Shown here in pieces: positions 8,645-17,122 of a stretch of DNA of 32,940 nucleotides. The notes below the pieces were generated by a model. That model was not told the DNA's origin. It was given only the letters and a program-made list of their open reading frames with translations, and ran no database searches. Every line of letters begins with the position of its first letter. Position 1 is the stretch's first letter. This DNA is from Acidobacteriota bacterium (lineage in GTDB: Bacteria > Acidobacteriota > UBA6911): NCBI GenBank assembly GCA_012719455.1, contig JAAYAJ010000005.1:1-32940 (forward strand). The letters run 5' to 3'. A program made the translations under genes and the position numbers.

Positions 8645-8684
8645 AGGCGTACAAAGGTGCGTGCACCCAGCCCTCACCCGTCGG
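8634..8684 (+). promoter_or_regulatory. antiterminator pairing of the cimA attenuator
   Basis: The segment 8634-8647 (CCGGCGGGTAGAGG) can pair with 8672-8684 (CCTCACCCGTCGG) over 13 pairs, with one G-U pair (8637 with 8681) and a single bulged A at 8643. The latter segment is most of the 5' arm and the loop of the terminator, so the two structures exclude each other. An earlier protective hairpin, CCGGG 8622-8626 with CCCGG 8633-8637, can sequester the first segment. This gives the full set of 1:2, 2:3 and 3:4 pairings of a classical translation-coupled attenuator. The pairings are read directly; the regulation is inferred. Confidence 0.75.
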
Positions 8685-8704
8685 CGGGTGAGGGCTTTTT
8701 TTTT
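8670..8704 (+). terminator. intrinsic terminator in the cimA leader
   Basis: A perfect 11-bp stem, GCCCTCACCCG (8670-8680) with CGGGTGAGGGC (8685-8695), closes a TCGG tetraloop and runs straight into nine T (8696-8704). It lies 26 bases after the leader-peptide stop and 45 bases before the cimA start, so it must be overridden for cimA to be expressed. It is the strongest canonical terminator in the window. Confidence 0.92.
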
Positions 8705-8748
8705 GGGCCCCGGCGCGCGGAGTCGCCCGCGGGCCCGCGGAGGCAGGC

Positions 8749-10317
8749 GTGGAGAAGAAGATATTCGTTTACGACACCACCCTAAGGGATGGGGCCCAGG
8801 GCGAAAACGTGTCGTTCTCGGTGCAGGACAAGCTGAGGGTGGCGCGGAAACTGGACGAACTGGGGGTCCACTACATCGAGGGGGGATGGCCCGGCTCGAA
8901 CGAAAAGGACGCCGAATTCTTCCGGCTCGCCGCCGACCGGAGCTGGCAGACAGCCAAACTCGCCGCCTTCGGCAGCACCGCCCTGGCCAAAAACCAGCCG
9001 AGCGAGGACCCGAACCTCCAAGCGCTGCTAGCGGCCCGGACCCCCGTGGTCACGATCTTCGGCAAGACCTGGGATTTCCACGTGCACGCGGCCTTGAGGA
9101 TCCCCCTCACGCGGAACTGCGAGCTCATCCGGGCATCGGTCGCCTACCTGAAATCCCAGGGACGGGAGGTGATCTTCGACGCCGAACACTTTTTCGACGG
9201 GTTCGCCGCCAATGCCGACTACGCCCTGCAGACGCTCAAAGCGGCGGCCGACGGGGGCGCCGACCTGATCTCGCTCTGCGATACCAACGGGGGATCCCTC
9301 CCTTCGCGCATCAGGGAAGCCATCGGCCGGGTCCAGGCGACGGTCCGGCTCCCCCTGGGGATCCACTGCCACAACGACTCCGAACTCGCGATCGCCAATA
9401 CGATCGCCGCCGTGGAGTGCGGCGTCGTCCAGGTGCAGGGGACCATGAACGGCTACGGGGAACGGTGCGGAAACGCAAACCTGTGCTCCATCATTCCCAA
9501 CCTGGAACTGAAGATGGGCTTGGACGTCATCGGGGAGGATCGGCTCCGGCTGCTCACCAGCGCTTCCCGGTTCGTCAGCCAGATCGCCAACCTGCGGAAC
9601 CGCAAGGACCTCCCCTTCGTCGGGGAGAGCGCCTTCGCCCACAAGGGGGGGGTCCACGTCAGCGCCGTCATCCGTGACGCCGCCACTTACGAACACATCC
9701 TCCCCGAAATGGTGGGGAACGAGCGCCGCATCCTGGTCTCGGAGCTCTCCGGCAGGAGCAACCTCCTGTTCAAGGCCAGGGAGATGAACCTGGACATCGC
9801 CGAGCACGAGGAAAAGCTCAAGCTCGCCCTCCAGCAGATCAAGAAGCTGGAGAACCAGGGGTACGAGTTCGAAGCGGCGGAAGGCTCCGTGCGCGTCCTG
9901 CTGGAAACGGCCATCAACGGGGAACGGGAATTTTTCCGGGTCGACTATTTCCGCGTGGTCACCGACATGCACCGGACCGGGGAGGTCATCTGCGAAGCCA
10001 CGGTGAAGGCGCGCGTGGGGGACAAGTCGGTGCACACGGTGGCGGAGGGGGACGGACCGGTGCACGCCCTGGACAAGGCCCTGCGCCTCGCCCTGAACCA
10101 GTTCTTCGAACCGTTGCGCTCCGTGACGCTGATCGACTACAAGGTCCGGGTCCTGACCGGGTCCCACGGCACCGCCTCCCGGGTGCGCGTGCACATCCAG
10201 CAGACGGACGGGGAGGAGATCTGGACGACGGTAGGGGTGTCGGTAAACATCCTGGAGGCGAGCTACATCGCCCTCGCCGACGGCATTCGCTACAAGCTCC
10301 TGAAGACGCTGGCCTGA
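8749..10317 (+). CDS. cimA: (R)-citramalate synthase
   Basis: A 522-residue enzyme of the isopropylmalate/citramalate synthase family that condenses pyruvate with acetyl-CoA to citramalate, starting the threonine-independent isoleucine route. The TIM-barrel begins VYDTTLRDGAQGENVS (catalytic Arg13, metal Asp14). GIHCHND supplies His206 and His208 for the metal, followed by QGTMNGYGERCGNANL. The C-terminal regulatory (LeuA-dimer) domain, residues about 380-520, carries the allosteric-type segments VRVLTGSHGTASRVRV and TTVGVSVNILEASY. Length and the YIEGGWPGSN motif fit the CimA group (about 530 residues) rather than LeuA. The GTG start at 8749 has GGAGG five bases upstream. It is controlled by the Ile/Thr attenuator described above. 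No leuC/leuD/leuB is nearby. Confidence 0.93.
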   Translation: MEKKIFVYDTTLRDGAQGENVSFSVQDKLRVARKLDELGVHYIEGGWPGSNEKDAEFFRLAADRSWQTAKLAAFGSTALAKNQPSEDPNLQALLAARTPVVTIFGKTWDFHVHAALRIPLTRNCELIRASVAYLKSQGREVIFDAEHFFDGFAANADYALQTLKAAADGGADLISLCDTNGGSLPSRIREAIGRVQATVRLPLGIHCHNDSELAIANTIAAVECGVVQVQGTMNGYGERCGNANLCSIIPNLELKMGLDVIGEDRLRLLTSASRFVSQIANLRNRKDLPFVGESAFAHKGGVHVSAVIRDAATYEHILPEMVGNERRILVSELSGRSNLLFKAREMNLDIAEHEEKLKLALQQIKKLENQGYEFEAAEGSVRVLLETAINGEREFFRVDYFRVVTDMHRTGEVICEATVKARVGDKSVHTVAEGDGPVHALDKALRLALNQFFEPLRSVTLIDYKVRVLTGSHGTASRVRVHIQQTDGEEIWTTVGVSVNILEASYIALADGIRYKLLKTLA

Positions 10318-10327
10318 AACCGGGCCC

Positions 10328-12136
10328 TCAGTCCAGCGTCCCCGTCGCCCGCTTCAGCTCCACCAGCGCCTTGGCGTACGCGGCCTGGGCCTCGACGGTG
10401 GCCAGCCGGGCGGCGCTGTACTCCCGCTGGCGGCGGATGACTTCGTACGGCACCGAGGCCCCTTCGCCCAGCCGCGCCTCCTCGGCCGCCATCACCTCCC
10501 CGCTCAGCCGTTCCGCCTCCCGGGCGGCCTCGACCCGGGCCCGGCTCTGGGCCAGGTCGATCAGGACCCGGCGCACTTCCAGGGCGATCCCGTTGCGCGT
10601 GCGCTCGAGTTCCGTCTTGCTCTGGGCTTGCTCCCGCCGCGCCCGGTGATAATCCGCCTCCGCCGCCCGGTTCCGGATATTGAGCGAGAAGGAGAACCCG
10701 ACGGCATACTCCGGGTAGCTCCAGCCGCGCACCTGCCGCAGCGCCTGGGACAACCCCCCGGGATAGAGCACCGGGTTCCCGTCCAGGTCGGGGAGGCGGC
10801 GGTCGCCGTGCAGGCCGGAGCTGTTGAAATTCGCGAAGACCAGGAGGCTGGGCCGAAGCAGGTCCTTGCTGTAGCGGACGGCGATCTCCTGGATGCGCAA
10901 GCCGGTCTCCTCCTGCACGATCTCCGGCCGGTGACGCATGGCCAGGTCGAGCGCCGCGTCGAGTTCCGGGACCTCTCCATCCCGCAGGACGGGGAGGCCG
11001 TCGGCCGGCTCGATGCGCACCGCGTCCCATTGGCCCGGGTCCCGGCTGATCAGGTTCTTCAGGTCCATTTCGCGTATTTCAAGCGTCGCGCGGGCCTTTA
11101 CCAGGTCCCGCCGGCGGGCGGCGACCTCGCTTTCGGCCGTCACCACGTCGAGCCCCGACATGGTCCCGAACTCGTCCTTGATCCTCGTGTCCTCGAGCAG
11201 CTGCTCGGCCACGGCCAGGGACTGCTCGGCGACCCCAAGGCTCTCCCGGGCGGCGACGAGGTCCCAGTAAGCCCCCTGCGCCCGGGCCAGGGTGGTGCTG
11301 ACCTGGAGCCGCACTCCCTCCTTCATGACTGTCTCCGAGTTTTTGACCACGTCCAGGAAGCGTCGGCCGATTTTCCTGCCGAACCCGCTCAGCAACTGCT
11401 GCGTCACGCTGACGGACAGCTGGGAAACGACAGCGGGATTGTAGAAGAGGAAACGCTGGGTCGAACTCTGGCGCATGTTGTTGAAGGAGACGCTGAGACT
11501 GCTCCCCGTGGTGAAGGCCTGCGAATAGCGCGCCAGCAGGGCGGTCGAGCGGGTCGAAACCTCGGGGATGCCGGAGACGACGATCGAGTTGAGCGGGCTG
11601 GTCGTGCGATCGACGCTGAACCCGAGGGCCAGGGTCGGGTCGTAGCTTCCGCGCGGGAACCCGAACACCTGGCGGGCGCCCCCCGTGATCCCTCCCGCCC
11701 CCCCGAATCCGCCCAGTCCCCCGGCCCCCCCGACCCCGGCGCCGATGGCGCCCGCGAAAAGGCCGCTGGGGATCTGCACTCCCGCTCCGCCGCGGGGGGC
11801 GCCGCCCCCCTTGACCCGCAACAGGTCCGTCTCGGCGTACCGGGCCGCGTTTTTGGAGAACAGGATGTCCAGGTTGTTTTCCCTGACGGCGGTTTCGAGC
11901 CGACCCAGGGAAAGGCGCAGCGTTTTTCCCGCCGCGGACGACAGCAGCCCGTCAGGGTTGGAGAGATCCGGTTCCGGGAGCGGCCGCATGACGTAGGGCC
12001 GGTAGACCCGCGGGAACCACTCCGGGTTGCGCGCGAGACCGCGCGCGGGCTCCTGCGCCCCGGCGGCTGCGGCGAAGACACACAGCAGCAGGGCCGCCCG
12101 CGCCGGACGGCCGAAGAGGCGCAGCGCCGCCGCCAT
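10328..12136 (-). CDS. TolC-family outer-membrane efflux protein (second of a tandem pair)
   Basis: A 602-residue outer-membrane factor of the TolC family. An N-terminal signal peptide (ALLLCVFAAAAGAQ) precedes two repeats of coiled-coil helices rich in Ala, Glu and Arg, such as SLAVAEQLLEDTRIKDEFGTM and the C-terminal RQREYSAARLATVEAQAAYA. A glycine-rich insertion at about residues 110-155 precedes a strand-rich segment (YDPTLALGFSVDRTTSPLNS). The length exceeds the usual 450-480 because of this insert. Its ATG overlaps the stop of the upstream paralogue in TGATG, with GGGAGG in front, so the two are translationally coupled. No RND or ABC pump or adaptor gene lies in the window, so the partner pump must be elsewhere. 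It converges with cimA, ten bases apart. Confidence 0.88.
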   Translation of the reverse strand: MAAALRLFGRPARAALLLCVFAAAAGAQEPARGLARNPEWFPRVYRPYVMRPLPEPDLSNPDGLLSSAAGKTLRLSLGRLETAVRENNLDILFSKNAARYAETDLLRVKGGGAPRGGAGVQIPSGLFAGAIGAGVGGAGGLGGFGGAGGITGGARQVFGFPRGSYDPTLALGFSVDRTTSPLNSIVVSGIPEVSTRSTALLARYSQAFTTGSSLSVSFNNMRQSSTQRFLFYNPAVVSQLSVSVTQQLLSGFGRKIGRRFLDVVKNSETVMKEGVRLQVSTTLARAQGAYWDLVAARESLGVAEQSLAVAEQLLEDTRIKDEFGTMSGLDVVTAESEVAARRRDLVKARATLEIREMDLKNLISRDPGQWDAVRIEPADGLPVLRDGEVPELDAALDLAMRHRPEIVQEETGLRIQEIAVRYSKDLLRPSLLVFANFNSSGLHGDRRLPDLDGNPVLYPGGLSQALRQVRGWSYPEYAVGFSFSLNIRNRAAEADYHRARREQAQSKTELERTRNGIALEVRRVLIDLAQSRARVEAAREAERLSGEVMAAEEARLGEGASVPYEVIRRQREYSAARLATVEAQAAYAKALVELKRATGTLD

Positions 12137-14034
12137 CACTCCACCTCCCGCGCGCCGTCGGGGCTAAAGGGGGTCACCGGATTCCGGGAGAGTTCGCCGC
12201 GCAGCGCCTCGGCGTATTCTATCCCGTTTCGGTCCAGCACCAGGCCGCGGGCGCGGTCCATCTCCACCATCGCCTTCACCCAGGCGGCCTGCGCGGCGAC
12301 CTCCGCCTGCCGGGCCGCGGTGAAATCCCGCTCCCGCAAAATCACCTGGTAGGAGGTGGACGCCCCCTCCTCCAGCCGGATCTTCTCCCCCTCCCAGATC
12401 CGGCGCGCCAGCTCGGTCGCCTTCCGCGCGGCCTCGACCTGTGCCTTCCCCTGGATCAGCCCGATGATGGCTTTGCGCACCTCCAGTTCGATCGAATTGC
12501 GGGAGCGCTGCCGGCTGATCAGCAGCTGGTTGCGCTCGAGCTGCGAGCGGAGGTTGTCCGCCTGCGCCGCCCGGTTGCGCAGCGGGATGTTCAGGCTGAA
12601 CCCCCCGGCGTATTCGGGATAGGTCCCCCGCATGCTCTGGGAAAAGGCGTCGAAGATCCCCGATTCCGACTCCTCCGAGGTCCCCTGGAGTCCGGCGCCG
12701 GCGTAAAAACCGAAAACGGCCAGGCTGGGCTTGAGCGCATTCCGGGTGAAGCGGACCGAGATATCCTGGTTTTTGAGGTTGATGTCCGCCTGCTCGAGTT
12801 CGAGCCGCTTCTCGAGGGCGACGGCGAGCGCCTCCCCCACCTCGGGGATGTCCGGATCGCCCGGCTGCGGCATGCGGTCGAGGAGCACGATCCGGGCGGC
12901 GTCCAGTTCCGGGGTCACCCTGGTCGCCAGCATGTTCTTGAGGGTGGCCTCCTGGAACCGGAGGTTCGTCCGGGCCACGGTCAGGTCGCGCATACGGGCG
13001 GCCACTTCCGATTCCGCGGCGGTCACGTCAAGCGGGGACATGGTGCCGACATCCAGCCGGATCCGGTTGTCTGCGAGCAGCTGTCGCGCCACCGCCAGGG
13101 ATTGCTCCGCCACCTTCACGCTCTCCTCGAGGGCGGCCAGGTCCCAGTAGGCGTTCTCCACCGCCACCACGGTGCTGATCAGCTGGAGCCGGAACACGTT
13201 TTCGGCCACCCGGGTGTTGTTGCGGGCCACCATGATGTAGCGCTCGTTGGGGAGCCGTCCGAACCCGTTCAGGAGCGGCTGGTTGACCCCCACCGCGAAG
13301 CGGGTGACGGAGGCGGGGTTGTAGAGCAGGTTGCGCTGCGTCGAACTCTGGCGCTGGCCCGTCAGGGTCAGGGAATAGCTGGTGCCCAGGCCGAAGAGCT
13401 GCGCGTAGCTGGCGCTGAAAGCCGTGTTCTTCCCGGTCACGTTGTAGATCCCGGAAACGACGCTCGAATTCAGGGGCGAGGTCACGTGGTCGTAGCTGAA
13501 ATTCACGCTCAGGGTGGGATCGAAATTCCCCGCGGAGCCGACCTGAACCGACCCGCCGCCGCCGGTGATCCCCCCGGCGCTCCCTACCCCGGACCCGGCG
13601 CCCGATCCGCTGATCCCGGCGCCCAGGGCGCCCGAGGTCAGTCCCCCGGGGGTCGACCCCCCCGTAAACCCGCGCGGCGACTGCCCCGCCCGGCTCCGCA
13701 GCAGGTCGGTTGCGGAGTACTCCGGGACGAAGCGCTGCACCGCGATGTCGAGATTGTTCTCGAGCGCCAGCGCGAGCGCGTCGGACAGGGTCAGCTCGAG
13801 CCCCCCGCCGCGGATCAGGCTCTCGATCCGGGGGGAGTTCTCCAGCACCGGGGTGGGAACGGGGCGCGCACTGAAAATCCGCAAGGGGTTGGCGCCGCCT
13901 CCCGTTGCCGCCCCCTCGGTCCCGAAAAAGGAAAAACGCTCCGGTCCGGGCTGGGCGAAAAGCGACGTCCGGGGCAGCATCCAGGCCAGGGCAAGCGCCG
14001 CCACGATCACCGGTCGACGGGATCTCTCAATCAT
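12136..14034 (-). CDS. TolC-family outer-membrane efflux protein (first of a tandem pair)
   Basis: A 632-residue paralogue of the next gene, with a signal peptide ending near LPRTSLFAQ and the same layout. Residues about 60-100 hold an early helix (LSDALALALENNLDIAV, a hallmark of TolC-family N-termini). A Gly/Ser-rich insert follows at about 115-165, then the strand segment FDPTLSVNFSYDHVTSPLNS, then long helical repeats to about 610. The start is the ATG at 14034, with GGAGG five bases upstream; a TTG four codons earlier is unlikely. The shared insert and strand segment in both copies point to an old duplication followed by divergence, not to a recent one. The pair could form mixed or alternative exit ducts for drug, metal or polymer export. 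Confidence 0.88.
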   Translation of the reverse strand: MIERSRRPVIVAALALAWMLPRTSLFAQPGPERFSFFGTEGAATGGGANPLRIFSARPVPTPVLENSPRIESLIRGGGLELTLSDALALALENNLDIAVQRFVPEYSATDLLRSRAGQSPRGFTGGSTPGGLTSGALGAGISGSGAGSGVGSAGGITGGGGSVQVGSAGNFDPTLSVNFSYDHVTSPLNSSVVSGIYNVTGKNTAFSASYAQLFGLGTSYSLTLTGQRQSSTQRNLLYNPASVTRFAVGVNQPLLNGFGRLPNERYIMVARNNTRVAENVFRLQLISTVVAVENAYWDLAALEESVKVAEQSLAVARQLLADNRIRLDVGTMSPLDVTAAESEVAARMRDLTVARTNLRFQEATLKNMLATRVTPELDAARIVLLDRMPQPGDPDIPEVGEALAVALEKRLELEQADINLKNQDISVRFTRNALKPSLAVFGFYAGAGLQGTSEESESGIFDAFSQSMRGTYPEYAGGFSLNIPLRNRAAQADNLRSQLERNQLLISRQRSRNSIELEVRKAIIGLIQGKAQVEAARKATELARRIWEGEKIRLEEGASTSYQVILRERDFTAARQAEVAAQAAWVKAMVEMDRARGLVLDRNGIEYAEALRGELSRNPVTPFSPDGAREVE

Positions 14035-14069
14035 CGCAACCTCCAAAAAATGGGGACGGACCAGGGCAT

Positions 14070-14098
14070 ATTATTGCAAACAAACATCTTGCACTGAA
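14070..14098 (-). promoter_or_regulatory. candidate extended -10 promoter of the tolC-like pair
   Basis: On the minus strand TGCAATAAT gives an extended -10 (AATAAT, 14070-14075, preceded by TGC), with a weak TTCAGT -35 (14093-14098) 17 bases upstream. Transcription would start about 30 bases before the ATG. The stretch 14099-14250 shows a GC-rich hairpin near 14218-14240 that may end the PilZ transcript, and no gene. Confidence 0.4.
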
Positions 14099-14250
14099 AA
14101 CACGCAGGATCGCGGGCAATCGTCCGGGGATGGTTTTCGTCCGATGCGGCTATGGCATCAATGCCGGGCGCCCAACGGTCAACGCTTGAAAATACGCCCG
14201 ACATGGAACCTTGTTTCGCCCCGCGGCAAAGCCCGCGAGCCGAAAAGTTC

Positions 14251-14541
14251 CTATTGCATGACGCACTTGCGCGCCGTCTCGTAGACCGGGTCTTCCACCT
14301 TCAGCCCGATGACATAATCCCCGGCCTGCGGTTTGCAATACATCAATTCCCCGGTGAAGGTGACATCGCCCCAATCCACCCTGACGAGGGTGCCCTCGGG
14401 GAGACTTTCTTGCAGGATGAGGCTGAGGCCGTGAACCGAAAGATCCGCCAGGCGCGCACGGACCGGGGAGCCGGGAAGCTCCGCACAGGTCACATTCACC
14501 GTAAGGTCCGTTTTAAAGCGCATCCGGGTTCTTCTGTTCAT
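14251..14541 (-). CDS. PilZ-domain protein (c-di-GMP receptor type)
   Basis: A 96-residue single-domain protein. The N-terminal RRTRMRF holds the RxxxR motif (Arg4, Arg8), and DLSVHGL holds D/NxSxxG (Asp33, Ser35, Gly38); both contact cyclic di-GMP in PilZ domains. The remaining beta-barrel strands (TLVRVDWGDVTFTGELMYC) fit the fold. The ATG has GAGGGGAC just upstream. There is no second domain, so it would act as a stand-alone adaptor that binds c-di-GMP and touches a partner protein, for example of motility, export or polymer synthesis. The neighbours do not identify the partner. It diverges from the nitroreductase gene. Confidence 0.85.
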   Translation of the reverse strand: MNRRTRMRFKTDLTVNVTCAELPGSPVRARLADLSVHGLSLILQESLPEGTLVRVDWGDVTFTGELMYCKPQAGDYVIGLKVEDPVYETARKCVMQ

Positions 14542-14609
14542 GTCCCCTCAATCGGTCGCCGGCTCCGCTCCCCTTAAAGGAAAAACTCGGCCGAAAGGGG
14601 TGCGACGGT

Positions 14610-14638
14610 TTGACAACGGCTTCACGGCCCACTATCCT
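14610..14638 (+). promoter_or_regulatory. sigma-70 promoter of the ferredoxin-nitroreductase gene
   Basis: A perfect TTGACA (14610-14615) is followed after 17 bases by TATCCT (14633-14638). A start near 14645 gives a leader of about 70 bases before the ATG at 14717. The matches and spacing are among the best in the window. Confidence 0.65.
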
Positions 14639-14716
14639 GTGCCGAAAAGCGCCCGCCCGGGGCTTCACGGAAAAAGGGCCTGGTATCACATCGGCAGAAG
14701 GGAGACAACCAACAGC

Positions 14717-15538
14717 ATGGGGCTCATAACGATCGACGAAGGCAGGTGCCGGAAGGACGGCTTCTGCGCGCGGGAATGCCCGGCGGCCATCATCGAGCTT
14801 CCGGGGGACGGATTCCCCCGCATCAAGCCCGGCCGGGAGGAAGGGTGCACGGAGTGCGGCCACTGCGTAGCCGTCTGCCCCCACGATGCGCTCCGCCACG
14901 AGCGCATCCCGGCGGCGGGGTCCCCGGCGCTGCGGGACGACCTCCGCCTCAGCGAGGCCCAGGCGGCGCAATTCCTGCGCTCGCGCCGGTCGATCCGGCA
15001 CTTTGCCGACAAGCCGGTGGAACGGGAGACGATTCGGAAGCTGATCGAGACGGCGCGCTACGCGCCCTCCGGCGGCAACCGGCAGGGGGTGGAGTGGCTA
15101 GTGATCGGCGACCGGGGCCGGCTCCGGAAAATCGGGGCGCTCACGGTGGACTGGATCCGCAAGCTCGCAAAGGACCCGCGCGCCGTCGCCGCCGCCCCCT
15201 ACCTGCTCCCCACCATCGCCGCCTGGGACGCGGGGCAGGACACGGTGCTCCGGGGCGCTCCAGTGCTGGTCGTCGCCATGGCCCCGGCGGAGGTGGCGAC
15301 CGGTTCGGCCGACGTGGTGATCGCCCAGGCCCACCTCGACCTCTATGCCCCCGTCCTGGGACTGGGGACCTGCTGGGCCGGCCTGCTCCAGGGAGCCATG
15401 GCCAACTCCCCGGAAACCAGGGCGGCCGTGGGGGTGCCCGACGGCTATCCCCACCACTACGCCCTGATGCTGGGGTATCCGGACGTCAGGTTCTTCCGTG
15501 CCCCGGAGCGCAAAGCGCCCAAGATCACCTTCACCTAG
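14717..15538 (+). CDS. ferredoxin-nitroreductase fusion protein
   Basis: A 273-residue cytosolic flavoprotein. Residues 1-65 are a ferredoxin-like domain: the second cluster motif CTECGHCVAVCP is complete, while the first (C11, C17, C21, spaced x5 and x3) lacks the usual CxxCxxC and may bind only one cluster or an atypical one. Residues about 80-273 are an FMN-binding nitroreductase domain, beginning RSRRSIRHFADKPV and continuing ETARYAPSGGNRQGVEW (FMN phosphate contact). Such fusions are common in anaerobes and pass electrons from ferredoxin to nitro, quinone or enoate substrates; the real substrate is unknown. GGGAGA lies about 12 bases before the chosen ATG, and the in-frame upstream extension is not family-like. 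Confidence 0.88.
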   Translation: MGLITIDEGRCRKDGFCARECPAAIIELPGDGFPRIKPGREEGCTECGHCVAVCPHDALRHERIPAAGSPALRDDLRLSEAQAAQFLRSRRSIRHFADKPVERETIRKLIETARYAPSGGNRQGVEWLVIGDRGRLRKIGALTVDWIRKLAKDPRAVAAAPYLLPTIAAWDAGQDTVLRGAPVLVVAMAPAEVATGSADVVIAQAHLDLYAPVLGLGTCWAGLLQGAMANSPETRAAVGVPDGYPHHYALMLGYPDVRFFRAPERKAPKITFT

Positions 15539-15550
15539 GACCCGCTCCTT

Positions 15551-15585
15551 GGCCGCCCGCGGAGGATTAGCCCGCGCGGGCGGCC
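15551..15585. terminator. hairpin between the convergent nitroreductase and malic enzyme genes
   Basis: GGCCGCCCGCG (15551-15561) and CGCGGGCGGCC (15575-15585) form a perfect 11-bp stem around a 13-base loop, placed between two convergent stops. It probably serves both directions. No T-run is visible on either side, so termination strength is uncertain. Confidence 0.6.
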
Positions 15586-15597
15586 GGCCCGGCTCCG

Positions 15598-16983
15598 CTA
15601 CCGGTCAACCACCGGACTGATGATCCCCTCCTTCATCTTGACCTCGGTCTCCCTGCGGGCGCGGCTGATCATGAGCTCGGCCTGCCGGTAGAGCTGGTCA
15701 CGCGTCAGGACCTTGCGGGCAACCCCCTGCTCGATCGCCTTCATACCGACAGCCACCGCTTCCCGGATGAAGACGTTGGGCTCGTCCATCTTGGGGATGA
15801 TGGAATCGGCCCGGAGACCCCGGTCCTCGGCGCACTTGGCCAATTCGGTGGCCGCGGCGATGCACATCCCGTCGGTAATGGTCGTGGCGGCCACGTCGAG
15901 GGCGCCGCGGAAGATCCCCGGGAACCCGAGTGAATTGTTGATCTGGTTGGGGAAGTCGCTTCTCCCGGTGCCCACCACGCGGGCGCCCGCCTCATGGGCG
16001 TCCCACGGCCACATCTCCGGGATCGGGTTCGCGGTGATGAACACGATGGCGTCCTTGGCCATGCTGGCGACCCACTCCTTCCGGAGGGTGTCCGGCCCGG
16101 GGGTGGAGGCGGCCGAGAGCACGTCGGCCCCGGCGATCGCTTCCGCTACCCCGCCGACCAGCTGGTCGCGGTTGGTGATCTGGCACATCTCCCATTTTTC
16201 CCGGTAGACCCCCCGGAGCTCCGTGCGCCCCTTGTGCAGCGTGCCTTTGCTGTCCACGTAAATCAGGTTCCCGGGCTTGGCGCCGTAGGCCATGTAGAGC
16301 GCCCCGATGCGGATATTCGCCGCCCCGGACCCGACCAGGGTGATCTTGACATCCTCGATCCGCTTGCCGACGATCTTCAGCGCGTTGATCAGCCCGGCCA
16401 GGCACACGGTCGCCGTCCCCTGCTGATCGTCGTGCCACACCGGGATCCGGCAGCGCCGACGCAGTTCCGCCAGGATCTCGAAACACTTGGGCTGGGAGAT
16501 GTCCTCGAGGTTGATCCCCCCGAAGGAGGGTTGCAGCACCTCCACCGTGCGGATAATCTCCTTGGGGTCCTTGGTGTCAAGGCAGATCGGGAACGCGTCC
16601 ACCCCGCCCAGGTACTTGAACAGGACCCCCTTCCCTTCCATGACGGGGAGGCCCGCTTCCGGACCGATGTCGCCCAGGCCCAGGACCCGGGTGCCGTCAC
16701 TCACCACCGCCACCATGTTCCCCTTGTTCGTGTGCTCGTACACTTTTGCGGGATTTGCATGGATATCCTTGCAAACCTCGGCCACGCCCGGGGTGTACCA
16801 GATGGCGAAGTCGTCGAAGTCGCGGATGCAGCACTTCGGCGAGGTCTCCAGCTTCCCCTTGTAATAAGGATGCAGCTTCATGGCATCCTCGGCCGGCTTG
16901 TAGGCCTTGGCCAGCAATTCCTCCTTGGTCATGCGCTTCGGCTCCGACGCCTGCGCAGCGTCCCCTGGTGACGAAATATCCAT
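15598..16983 (-). CDS. malic enzyme (NAD(P)-dependent, oxaloacetate-decarboxylating)
   Basis: A 461-residue malic enzyme that oxidatively decarboxylates malate to pyruvate with NAD or NADP and a divalent metal. The N-terminal catalytic part has FAIWYTPGVAEV (general acid Tyr63) and the metal/substrate segment INLEDISQPKCFEI, then PVWHDDQQGTATV. The dinucleotide loop is VGSGAANIRIGAL, and ITANPIPEMWPWDA and GRSDFPNQINNSLGFPG follow. It lacks the C-terminal phosphotransacetylase-like domain of MaeB-type proteins. AGGGAGG lies about 11 bases before the ATG. Cofactor choice cannot be read with confidence. It links the C4 acids to pyruvate, which feeds cimA and ilvC, but it stands alone here. Confidence 0.94.
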   Translation of the reverse strand: MDISSPGDAAQASEPKRMTKEELLAKAYKPAEDAMKLHPYYKGKLETSPKCCIRDFDDFAIWYTPGVAEVCKDIHANPAKVYEHTNKGNMVAVVSDGTRVLGLGDIGPEAGLPVMEGKGVLFKYLGGVDAFPICLDTKDPKEIIRTVEVLQPSFGGINLEDISQPKCFEILAELRRRCRIPVWHDDQQGTATVCLAGLINALKIVGKRIEDVKITLVGSGAANIRIGALYMAYGAKPGNLIYVDSKGTLHKGRTELRGVYREKWEMCQITNRDQLVGGVAEAIAGADVLSAASTPGPDTLRKEWVASMAKDAIVFITANPIPEMWPWDAHEAGARVVGTGRSDFPNQINNSLGFPGIFRGALDVAATTITDGMCIAAATELAKCAEDRGLRADSIIPKMDEPNVFIREAVAVGMKAIEQGVARKVLTRDQLYRQAELMISRARRETEVKMKEGIISPVVDR

Positions 16984-17122
16984 GATTTTTGGTCCTCCCT
17001 ATGCGCCGCAGCAGGCGCACGCCGCGGCCGGATCGCGTCCGGCGCGCACACCCGCGCGGCAATTGTCGTATTTGGATGATTCCCCGTCATCACAATACTA
17101 TCGCGCCTCGGGGGAATGCAAG

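Noticed and set aside
10628-12352. Plus-strand frame of 574 codons opposite the TolC-like genes
   Set aside because: Antisense shadow; it spans the junction of two real genes and has no recognisable domain.
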